The position numbers and the translations under genes are program-made. Positions 26,105-32,752 of a stretch of DNA of 64,000 bases are shown here, piece by piece (position 1 is the stretch's first letter; the number at the start of each line of letters is the position of its first letter). This DNA is from an uncultured Phascolarctobacterium sp. Lineage in GTDB: Bacteria > Bacillota > Negativicutes > Acidaminococcales > Acidaminococcaceae. The notes beneath the pieces were generated by a model that did not search any database, was not told where the DNA came from, and saw nothing but the letters and a program-made list of their open reading frames with translations. Location of the stretch: the NCBI GenBank assembly GCA_905207485.1, contig CAJLLL010000003.1, positions 16,415-80,414 of the forward strand. Direction: 5' to 3'.

Positions 26105-26329
26105 TTATTTTGTGGCAGATGTTTCTGCCTTTAAAAAACTTTTTTGGCGGTGTTTGTAAATTATGCGGCCGCCTAAGTAAAATGCCAGTGCAACTCCTCC
26201 AAGGCAGGTGCCGCCGCAGCTTCCGCAAATGCCTGTACAGCCTCCTGCACCGCTTGTAACAGCGGCTGTGAGCGGTATGCTGCTGCCAACTGCAAAATTA
26301 AGGGCAGTATCTTTGCTCAAAGGTTTCAT
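26105..26329 (-). CDS. Small Cys-rich membrane protein
   Basis: 74 residues from the ATG at 26329, which has AGGTGA about 6 bases upstream and starts 5 bp after the upstream stop codon. A hydrophobic Gly-rich centre contains four cysteines in a CX3CX2CX3C pattern (CTGICGSCGGTC, about residues 31-42), followed by a membrane-like segment and a basic tail. The spacing is suggestive of a redox-active or metal/Fe-S site at the membrane. Position between the Fe-S membrane protein and the exported flavodoxin supports an electron-transfer role. I do not recognise a family. Confidence 0.7.
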   Translation of the reverse strand: MKPLSKDTALNFAVGSSIPLTAAVTSGAGGCTGICGSCGGTCLGGVALAFYLGGRIIYKHRQKSFLKAETSATK

Positions 26330-26334
26330 AAAAA

Positions 26335-27159
26335 TCACCTGCCTGTAAAAATTGCTTTGCGCGGGCATGAGTTGGAACATAAACCGCACTTAATGCATAA
26401 ATTGGTATTGTTTTTTACTGTGCTGCTATTAAATGCCATAGCACGCATAGGGCAGATATTTACGCAATGCCCGCATTTTATGCAAGCATCATTATTAATT
26501 TTAATTCTGGCAGCAAGCCCCAGTTTTACGCCAACAGTGAACCAAAGGCTCTGCATTGCGCCCTGGGGGCATAAAAAGCGGCAGTAACCGCGCCCGCCTT
26601 TGGTAAATAGCCCAAACAGCACCATATAAAGCGCACCGCTTATAAATAGAGGCACTGTAAATGAGATTGCTGCACCCAAAAGCATGCTTACAAAAGTATC
26701 GAAAAAATAAAAATTGCAGTAAGCGCAAGGGTAAAAGCCATACCATAAAGGCAGCAGCATGTAAGTAAGCAGCATGCCGTAACGTACAGGTGTTGCAGGC
26801 ACATATTTTTCCCATTCAATTTTATATTTGCTTGGTACAAGCCTGCTCAAACTTTCTGTAAAATAACCGGCAATGCATAATTTGCCGCAAAAAAATGGCC
26901 CAAACACCAGGCACAGCAGCCAGAAAATCAGCGTACTTATTATCATAAAGCTGTTTAAATCCATAAAACCGCCCGTAAAAATTTCGGCAGTTGGAATCCG
27001 CGGGCAAAAAGCATGCGGTAAAAATGCCGGCTGCACGCCAAGAATGTTTTCCAAAAAACAGCGGTATAATTCAAACGGAGCGTAAAGCAGGGCAAAGCCT
27101 AAAAGATAACCTGCCATACGTTTTAATGCAAAAGGTAAATTCAGATTATTAGTTGCCAT
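26335..27159 (-). CDS. NapH/YccM-like polytopic membrane protein with two 4Fe-4S clusters
   Basis: 274 residues, about five to six membrane helices. Near residue 90 there is a CGKLC motif, near 142 a CAYC motif, near 195 CRFLCPQG, and the C-terminus holds two ferredoxin motifs (CIKCGHCVNICP and CIKCGLCSNSCP). This architecture matches NapH/YccM-type proteins that pass electrons from quinol across the membrane to periplasmic partners. The partners encoded downstream are a Cys-rich membrane protein and an exported flavodoxin. First gene of the operon, driven by MerR-type site d. Confidence 0.88.
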   Translation of the reverse strand: MATNNLNLPFALKRMAGYLLGFALLYAPFELYRCFLENILGVQPAFLPHAFCPRIPTAEIFTGGFMDLNSFMIISTLIFWLLCLVFGPFFCGKLCIAGYFTESLSRLVPSKYKIEWEKYVPATPVRYGMLLTYMLLPLWYGFYPCAYCNFYFFDTFVSMLLGAAISFTVPLFISGALYMVLFGLFTKGGRGYCRFLCPQGAMQSLWFTVGVKLGLAARIKINNDACIKCGHCVNICPMRAMAFNSSTVKNNTNLCIKCGLCSNSCPRKAIFTGR

Positions 27160-27180
27160 ATATTTCCCTTCTTTACTAAA

Positions 27181-27211
27181 AGTTTAGCATTTGAACTTAA
27201 CTCTAAGTCAA
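27181..27211 (-). promoter_or_regulatory. MerR-type promoter, site d (Fe-S/flavodoxin operon)
   Basis: Minus strand: TTGACT (27211-27206), 19 bp, TAAACT (27186-27181). The spacer begins TAGAGTTAAGTTCAA, a recognisable variant of the shared dyad. The operon start codon is 22 bp downstream of the -10. Confidence 0.7.
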
Positions 27212-27484
27212 TAGCAAATGTTTTGGCTGATATTTGCCGCTGCTTTTATTATAAAGGCAGTCTTCTTTTATATGCCAATGCTTATATTTTTCTTTCATTT
27301 ATGCTTAAAAAGCATTTCTGCAACGATTTTTTTTGCTGCAGATGCACTATTTTAAATTTATGTTTTTTAGGCATGGCAAACTATAAAATACAGGTATTGG
27401 ACTCTGATTTAATATGCGTTTTATAATTAAAGCAGTAAAACGGCTTTGTAAATACGCTGCGGTAAATATAAGGAGGGGCTCGTG
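27212..27484. other. Intergenic region with a candidate 19-bp-spacer promoter for the MerR gene
   Basis: No credible gene. On the plus strand TTGGAC (27397-27402), a 19-bp gap and TATAAT (27422-27427) could drive the MerR gene at 27485. The spacer lacks the CTTGGAG-type dyad, so it may answer to a different MerR protein, possibly itself. Confidence 0.45.
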
Positions 27485-27877
27485 ATGACTATTAAAGAAT
27501 TTTCGGCACGGACGGGCGTATCGGCAGACACTTTAAGATATTATGAACGTATGGGGCTTATTCCGGCAGTTCCGCGCAAAGCGGGCGGTGTGCGTGTGTA
27601 CACCGAAAATTTTGTGGAATGGGTTGATTTTATTCAGACTTTAAAGAAGGCAGGCATGTCATTGGAAGCTATTGCCGATTATATTAATCTGGCAAAGCTG
27701 GGTGAAGATACATGCCAGCAGCGTAAAAAAATACTGGTACAGGCACATGAAATGCTGCTGCAAAAAATTGAAGCACTGCAAACAATGGCGCGCTGCGCAG
27801 ATTACCAGCTTACGAGTTATGACACTGTGCTGCGTCCGCGGACAGAGAGCCTTATAAGTGGTTTTGCCGGCGCTTAA
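27485..27877 (+). CDS. MerR-family regulator
   Basis: 130 residues from the ATG at 27485 (GTG at 27482 is also possible; GGAGGGG lies upstream). The N-terminal winged helix is typical (MTIKEFSARTGVSADTLRYY, then ERMGLIP), followed by a dimerisation helix. Cysteines occur only later (EDTCQQRKK and ARCADY), not at the position corresponding to Cys52 of AdhR, so its sensing chemistry may differ. It lies between the Fe-S operon and the second DUF362 gene and is a candidate regulator of the island. Confidence 0.88.
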   Translation: MTIKEFSARTGVSADTLRYYERMGLIPAVPRKAGGVRVYTENFVEWVDFIQTLKKAGMSLEAIADYINLAKLGEDTCQQRKKILVQAHEMLLQKIEALQTMARCADYQLTSYDTVLRPRTESLISGFAGA

Positions 27878-27884
27878 AATTTAC

Positions 27885-27915
27885 TTGACATGGACTGAAC
27901 TTTAGGGAGTAACAT
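27885..27915 (+). promoter_or_regulatory. MerR-type promoter, site e (DUF362 gene 2)
   Basis: TTGACA (27885-27890), 19 bp, TAACAT (27910-27915). Spacer start TGGACTGAACTTTAG follows the shared dyad with changes. It begins 7 bp after the MerR stop codon. Confidence 0.7.
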
Positions 27916-27952
27916 ATAACTGTAAATAATATTTAAGAGAGGTGTGCCACCA

Positions 27953-28975
27953 ATGGAAAAGATGAGCAGACGCAGCTTTTTAAAGGCTGCCGGCACGGCT
28001 GCTGTCGGCATTGCCGCATATAATTTACAGGGGGTAGAGAAAGTGTTAGCAAAAGAATTTGGCAGCACAAAAGTAACCGGCAATAGTAACGGTTCACGCG
28101 CTAAAGTATATTTCAGCAAAAATATTGATGCTGATACATTGATAAAACTGTATGATATGATTAATGAAGGCATTTACGGCAAGGTTGCTATTAAACTGCA
28201 TACCGGCGAACCGCATGGCCCTAATATTTTGCCGCGTGATATGGTAAAGGCTTTTCAGGCTCACGTACCTGAAAGCAATATTGTAGAAACCAATGCCCTA
28301 TATGAAGGCGGACGCGATAATACCGAAAAGCACCGTGCCACGATTGCTTTGAACGGTTGGGATTTCTGCCCGGTTGATATTATGGATGAAGAAGGAACTG
28401 TTATGCTGCCTGTACGCGGAGGCAAACATTTTAAAGAAATTTCCATGGGCGGGCATATTGTTAATTACGATTCCATGATTGTGCTGACGCATTTTAAAGG
28501 ACATGCGATGGGCGGCTTTGGCGGCAGTATGAAAAATATTGCCATTGGCTGCGCTGATGGTAAAATAGGCAAGGCTATGGTGCACGGCGTATACGGCAAA
28601 CCTTTGCCGGAAGACTGGGGGCTGTGGCCTGCCAAAGAAACATTGATGGAAAACATGGCAGAATCTGCCAAGGCAACAATTGATTACTTCGGCAAACATA
28701 TTGTATTTATTAATGTAATGCGCCGTATGTCTGTTGACTGCGACTGCGCTGGTGTTGCCGCTGCGGAACCGACCATTCCGGATATCGGCATTCTCGCTTC
28801 TACCGACCTTCTGGCAATAGACCAGGCAAGTATTGACCTTGTATATGCACAGCCGGAAAAATACCGCCATGATTTGGTAGAACGTATTGAAAGCCGTCAT
28901 GGCCTCCATCAGCTTACAGCAATGCGCGAACTTAAAATGGGCAATCCTAATTATGAACTTATCAGCGTTGACTGA
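27953..28975 (+). CDS. Tat-exported DUF362-family protein
   Basis: 340 residues from the ATG at 27953, chosen because AGAGAGGTG lies about 9 bases upstream and the twin-arginine motif SRRSFLK then begins at residue 4. The mature part is a close paralogue of the protein at 23327 (shared stretches include THFKGH, IAIGCADGK and NVMRRMSVDCDCAG), with an extra segment around residue 215 (GKPLPEDWGLWPAKE). The signal has no lipobox, so this copy is probably soluble while the other is lipid-anchored. Function unknown; the CDC motif may bind metal. Confidence 0.87.
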   Translation: MEKMSRRSFLKAAGTAAVGIAAYNLQGVEKVLAKEFGSTKVTGNSNGSRAKVYFSKNIDADTLIKLYDMINEGIYGKVAIKLHTGEPHGPNILPRDMVKAFQAHVPESNIVETNALYEGGRDNTEKHRATIALNGWDFCPVDIMDEEGTVMLPVRGGKHFKEISMGGHIVNYDSMIVLTHFKGHAMGGFGGSMKNIAIGCADGKIGKAMVHGVYGKPLPEDWGLWPAKETLMENMAESAKATIDYFGKHIVFINVMRRMSVDCDCAGVAAAEPTIPDIGILASTDLLAIDQASIDLVYAQPEKYRHDLVERIESRHGLHQLTAMRELKMGNPNYELISVD

Positions 28976-29003
28976 TATTTTACGGTTTATAAATTGCAAA
29001 ATA

Positions 29004-29029
29004 AAAAACGGGCTTTATGCCCGTTTTTT
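29004..29029. terminator. Bidirectional terminator between DUF362 gene 2 and hxlR-like gene
   Basis: Stem AAAAAACGGGC-TTTAT-GCCCGTTTTTT with T runs on both strands. Confidence 0.85.
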
Positions 29030-29041
29030 GTTTGCCTGTTT

Positions 29042-29422
29042 TTAATTATCTTTTTTGCAGTGGCAGCCGCTGTTTGCCGTCATCGAACATGATGGGCACT
29101 GACCGCGCTCCTGCATAAGGTCAGAACCCCATTTGTACATAGCTTTCAGTATCGGAAATAAACTTTCGCCGAGTGGAGTGAGGGAATATTCTACTTTAGG
29201 CGGTACCACCGGATATACTTTGCGGTTAATCAGCCCGTCCTGTTCAAGTTCGCGCAGTTGCTGGGTAAGCATTTTGGCCGTTGCTTCCGGAACTAATTGC
29301 CTTAACTGGCTGAACCTCAGCACCCGTCCGGATAAGTGCCACAGCAAAAGCGCTTTGTATTTGCCGCCGATAAGATGCAGAGTTGCTGCTACCGGGCAGT
29401 TCATGTTGGTTGTAACTTCCAT
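29042..29422 (-). CDS. HxlR-family regulator
   Basis: 126 residues with the HxlR winged helix: [19 protein letters not shown] near residue 9, then [20 protein letters not shown] and a wing ending [11 protein letters not shown]. The C-terminus is Cys/His-rich ([14 protein letters not shown]), unusual for the family and potentially metal- or thiol-sensing. It is divergent from the copper ATPase gene, with an inverted repeat (ACTAT-N8-ATAGT) at 29452-29469 in between, so it may regulate itself and the ATPase. This link is inference. Confidence 0.88.
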   Translation of the reverse strand: MEVTTNMNCPVAATLHLIGGKYKALLLWHLSGRVLRFSQLRQLVPEATAKMLTQQLRELEQDGLINRKVYPVVPPKVEYSLTPLGESLFPILKAMYKWGSDLMQERGQCPSCSMTANSGCHCKKDN

Positions 29423-29451
29423 AATATTTGCTCCTTAGTATCTTTTTAGGT

Positions 29452-29471
29452 ACTATAGCACAAAATAGTGC
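29452..29471. promoter_or_regulatory. Candidate HxlR operator
   Basis: Overlapping inverted repeats ACTAT-N8-ATAGT (29452-29469) and GCAC-N6-GTGC (29458-29471) lie 30-50 bp upstream of the hxlR-like start and 92 bp before the ATPase start. Confidence 0.4.
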
Positions 29472-29563
29472 ATTCTTGATTAAAAGATATCAGCTTAATA
29501 TAATAATAGCAGGATAGAACTGCTGCGTCAACGCGGCATGTTAAATACAGAAAGGGCACAATT

Positions 29564-32161
29564 ATGAAAAAGGAACAGTTTAACGTTACCGGCATGAGCT
29601 GCGCTGCCTGCAGCGCCCGCGTGGAAAAAGCAGTAGGCAAATTGGCTGGCGTGGATAAAGTTGCCGTCAACCTTTTAAAAAACAGCATGGTTGTTGATTA
29701 TGACGATGCGGTTTTGAATACGCAAAACATTATTGATGCTGTTACGGCGGCAGGATATGGTGCAGAGCCAAGGCTTGAGCAAACGGCAAAAAATGTCAAA
29801 ACTGCTGCGGCAAATTCTGCCAATGATATTGCCAGACAGGAATACGAAAGCATTAAAAGGCGGCTGAAATTATCGCTGCTGTTTGCAGTGCCGCTGTCGT
29901 ATATTTCCATGGGGCATATGATGGGCTGGCCGCTGCCGGAGATTTTTCTCGGTGTGGAAAATGCAATGATTTTTTCACTGACACTGCTGCTTTTGGTAGT
30001 GCCAGTGGTGTTTATTAACTTCAAGTTTTTCCGTGTAGGCTTTAAAACTTTGTTTGAAGGCGCGCCGAATATGGATTCCTTAATTGCCATTGGCGCATCG
30101 GCTTCGCTGGTATACGGCGTGTATGCGCTTTACAAAATTGCTTATGGCTTTGGCCATGGTGATTTGGCATTGGTACACAGGTTTTCAATGGATTTGTATT
30201 TTGAATCGGCGGGCATGATTTTAACGCTGATTACTTTTGGCAAGTTTTTGGAAGCGCGCGCTAAAGGAAGAACTTCCGATGCTGTTAACAGGCTGATGAA
30301 TTTGGCGCCGAAAACGGCGGTGAGAGAATGCAACGGCGTGGAAATGGAAATACCTGCCGAAGAAGTAGAAAAAGGCGATATTCTCGTTGTGCGCAGCGGT
30401 ATGAGCATACCGGTTGACGGCGTAGTTGTAGAAGGGCATGCTGCTGTTGATGAATCGGCAATTACCGGTGAAAGCATCCCCGTTGAAAAAGAGCCGGGCG
30501 TAAAAGTTACCGGCGCAACGGTAGTTAAAAGCGGCTTTTTAAAAATGCGCGCCGATAAGGTTGGCGAAGAAACAACTCTTGCGCAGATAGTGCGCCTTGT
30601 GGACGATGCCACCGGCAGTAAACCGCCCATTGCCAAAATGGCAGACAAGGTAAGCGGCGTGTTTGTACCGGTTGTTATTGCTATTGCCGTAATTACAGGC
30701 GCAGTATGGCTGATGCTTGGCGAAAGTTTTGAATTTGCGCTTTCCAATGCCATTGCCGTGCTTGTTATAAGCTGCCCGTGTGCGCTTGGGCTTGCCACTC
30801 CTACTGCCGTAATGGTTGGCACCGGACGCGGGGCTTCCGGAGGTGTGCTGATTAAATCGGCAGAAGCATTGGAAACGGTACATAAAATAGATACCGTGGT
30901 GCTGGATAAAACCGGTACCATTACTGAAGGCAATCCGGGCGTAACGGATGTTTTATACAGCAGCACCGTTGGTGAAGAACGTTTTTTGCAGATGGCAGCT
31001 TCATTGGAAAAATATTCCGAGCATCCTCTGGCGGAAGCGATTGTAAGTTATGCCGCCTCTAAAAATATACGGCTATTGCCTGTAGCAGGCTTTACGCAGG
31101 AAGCCGGGCGAGGCATAAAAGGCGAAGTTGAAGGCAGGCTGTGTTTGGGCGGTAACCGTAAAATGCTTACGGATATAGATTTGTATGATAATGATATAAA
31201 AGCGCTGGAAGAAGAACTGGCAAGCGCAGGCAAAACGCCGCTGTTTTTTGTGTATGGCGGCAGCCTGATAGGCATAATTGCTTTGGCAGATACAGTTAAG
31301 CCTACCAGCCGCGCGGCCGTTGCCGAACTTAAACGCATGGGGCTTGAAGTTGTAATGCTTACCGGTGATAACGCCAAAACAGCGCAGGCAATTCAGAAAG
31401 AAGTAGGCGCAGACCGCATTGTGGCGGAAGTTCTGCCGCAGGATAAGGAAACGGAAATACGCCGCTTGCAGGAACAGGGCAAAAAGGTGGCAATGGTTGG
31501 CGACGGCATTAACGATGCTCCGGCTCTCGCACGTGCCGATGTCGGCATTGCTATCGGCGCAGGCACTGATATTGCCATTGAATCTGCGGATTTGGTACTT
31601 ATGAAAAGTGACCTTTTGGATGTTGCCGGTGCAGTACAGCTTGGGCATGCGGTAATCCGCAACATAAAACAAAATTTGTTTTGGGCGTTATTTTACAATG
31701 CCATCTGCATTCCGGTTGCGGCGGGCGTTTTCTATCCGCTGTTGGGCATAAAATTAAGCCCGATGCTTGGAGCGCTGGCAATGAGTTTCAGTTCCGTTTT
31801 TGTTGTAACCAACGCCCTGCGTTTAAGGTTTTTTAAACCTTCGTACAGCGCTGCTGTTGGCGCAGCCGCATCAGCAGGCAAGCACGAATGCAGGACGGCG
31901 GCAATAAATATAAAAACACAAAGCACAAAAGAAAGGGTTGATACCATGAAAAAAGTTTTGGATGTGGAAGGCATGATGTGCCAGCACTGCGTAGCGCATG
32001 TAACTAAAGCACTGGAAGGCATTGAAGGCGTGGAGGCTGTTGAAGTTTCACTGGAAAATAAAACTGCCGCAGTTACACTGGCTAAAGACGTTGCCGATGA
32101 TGTTTTAACCAAAGCCGTTGTTGATGCAGGCTACGAGGTTAAAGGCGTTAAGGCTCTGTAA
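29564..32161 (+). CDS. copA: Copper-translocating P-type ATPase with N- and C-terminal HMA domains
   Basis: 865 residues. N-terminal heavy-metal domain with GMSCAACSA (residues 9-17); eight membrane helices; actuator TGES near residue 302; Cu(I)-type CPC in the sixth helix (SCPCALGLATP near 404); phosphorylation motif DKTGT near 448; EHPLA and GDGINDAP in the nucleotide and hinge regions; MSFSS in the last helix. This fits a Cu(I) efflux ATPase of the inner membrane. The last 71 residues form a second HMA domain (GMMCQHC) that looks like a CopZ chaperone joined by a Lys/Thr-rich linker. The linker DNA contains a ribosome-binding-site-like AAAGGG before an ATG at 31946. Confidence 0.95.
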   Translation: MKKEQFNVTGMSCAACSARVEKAVGKLAGVDKVAVNLLKNSMVVDYDDAVLNTQNIIDAVTAAGYGAEPRLEQTAKNVKTAAANSANDIARQEYESIKRRLKLSLLFAVPLSYISMGHMMGWPLPEIFLGVENAMIFSLTLLLLVVPVVFINFKFFRVGFKTLFEGAPNMDSLIAIGASASLVYGVYALYKIAYGFGHGDLALVHRFSMDLYFESAGMILTLITFGKFLEARAKGRTSDAVNRLMNLAPKTAVRECNGVEMEIPAEEVEKGDILVVRSGMSIPVDGVVVEGHAAVDESAITGESIPVEKEPGVKVTGATVVKSGFLKMRADKVGEETTLAQIVRLVDDATGSKPPIAKMADKVSGVFVPVVIAIAVITGAVWLMLGESFEFALSNAIAVLVISCPCALGLATPTAVMVGTGRGASGGVLIKSAEALETVHKIDTVVLDKTGTITEGNPGVTDVLYSSTVGEERFLQMAASLEKYSEHPLAEAIVSYAASKNIRLLPVAGFTQEAGRGIKGEVEGRLCLGGNRKMLTDIDLYDNDIKALEEELASAGKTPLFFVYGGSLIGIIALADTVKPTSRAAVAELKRMGLEVVMLTGDNAKTAQAIQKEVGADRIVAEVLPQDKETEIRRLQEQGKKVAMVGDGINDAPALARADVGIAIGAGTDIAIESADLVLMKSDLLDVAGAVQLGHAVIRNIKQNLFWALFYNAICIPVAAGVFYPLLGIKLSPMLGALAMSFSSVFVVTNALRLRFFKPSYSAAVGAAASAGKHECRTAAINIKTQSTKERVDTMKKVLDVEGMMCQHCVAHVTKALEGIEGVEAVEVSLENKTAAVTLAKDVADDVLTKAVVDAGYEVKGVKAL
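31946..32161 (+). other. Possible internal translation start giving a free CopZ-like chaperone
   Basis: In frame with copA, ATG at 31946 follows AAAGGGTTGATACC and would encode 71 residues starting MKKVLDVEGMMCQHC, exactly a full CopZ-size heavy-metal domain. Either the two genes fused by loss of a stop codon, or both fused and free forms are made. Confidence 0.4.
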
Positions 32162-32192
32162 AAATATAGTGCTGTAAAACCAGGCAAAAAAT

Positions 32193-32225
32193 ACGCCCTT
32201 CCGTTTTGGAAGGGCGTTGTTTTAT
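32193..32225. terminator. Bidirectional terminator between copA and the AdhR-like gene
   Basis: Stem ACGCCCTTCC-GTTTT-GGAAGGGCGT with T-rich tails on both strands. Confidence 0.85.
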
Positions 32226-32237
32226 TTACATATAAAA

Positions 32238-32612
32238 TTAATCTTCGTTTGTTACGGAACACATTTCGCCGTTTTGATAACGTTCAATTTTATAGTTCAG
32301 GCGTTCCAGAGTAGACTGCATGGCATTCAGGCGTTCTTTAAGTTTGTCGCGTTCACGTATCAGAAGGTTTTCGCGGGCTTTTAATGTTTCATTGCCCTGG
32401 CGGAACAGGGTAATGTATTCGGAAAGCGTTTCTATGGAAAGGCCTGCTTCGCGCATACATTTGATAAACTCTATCCAGCCGCAGTCTGTTTCGCTGTAAT
32501 CACGGTTGCCGCTTTTGTTGCGGTTTACCGGCGGCAAAAGGCCGATGCGTTCATAATAACGCAAAGTATCTGCGGTCAGCCCGTATTTTTTGCTTACTTC
32601 TGCTATGGTCAT
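32238..32612 (-). CDS. AdhR/NmlR-like MerR regulator with Cys52
   Basis: 124 residues. Winged helix TADTLRYYERIGLLPPV at residues 13-29, then GNRDYSETD and WIEFIKCMREAGLSIE, with a cysteine at exactly position 52. The pattern closely matches Bacillus AdhR, a thiol-based regulator that responds to aldehydes through Cys52 (established knowledge). A second cysteine is at 44. The gene is downstream of the phosphoesterase gene and a small ORF on the same strand, so it should be transcribed from MerR-type site f and may autoregulate. It is the best candidate regulator for sites a-h. Confidence 0.9.
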   Translation of the reverse strand: MTIAEVSKKYGLTADTLRYYERIGLLPPVNRNKSGNRDYSETDCGWIEFIKCMREAGLSIETLSEYITLFRQGNETLKARENLLIRERDKLKERLNAMQSTLERLNYKIERYQNGEMCSVTNED

Positions 32613-32642
32613 TAGTGGTTCACTCCTTTAATAAAATTCGCG

Positions 32643-32750
32643 TTATGCGGATAATATTTTATAAGCGCTGCAAACGGCAACATGGCCGCTGATGTTAACG
32701 AGCGTATAAATAATTGCAAGTGCTGTTGCACATTGAAGTAATAGTTTCAT
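32643..32750 (-). CDS. Possible small hydrophobic peptide gene
   Basis: 35 codons, starting 2 bp after the phosphoesterase stop. ATG at 32750 is preceded by AGAGAGGA at a spacing of about 8 bases. The product (MKLLLQCATALAIIYTLVNI and a short tail with one more Cys) would form one membrane helix. It sits in a likely operon between the phosphoesterase and the AdhR-like gene. Real coding status is uncertain because of its size. Confidence 0.45.
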   Translation of the reverse strand: MKLLLQCATALAIIYTLVNISGHVAVCSAYKILSA

Positions 32751-32752
32751 AA

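Noticed and set aside
27223..27426. 67-codon plus-strand ORF
   Set aside because: No ribosome-binding site, Cys-rich low-quality translation, and it overlaps the candidate MerR promoter.
28298..28999. 233-codon minus-strand ORF
   Set aside because: Antisense shadow of the DUF362 gene, rich in Cys/His/Asn as is typical for such shadows.
29446..29688. 80-codon minus-strand ORF
   Set aside because: It crosses the hxlR/copA control region and the start of copA in antisense; no supporting signal.
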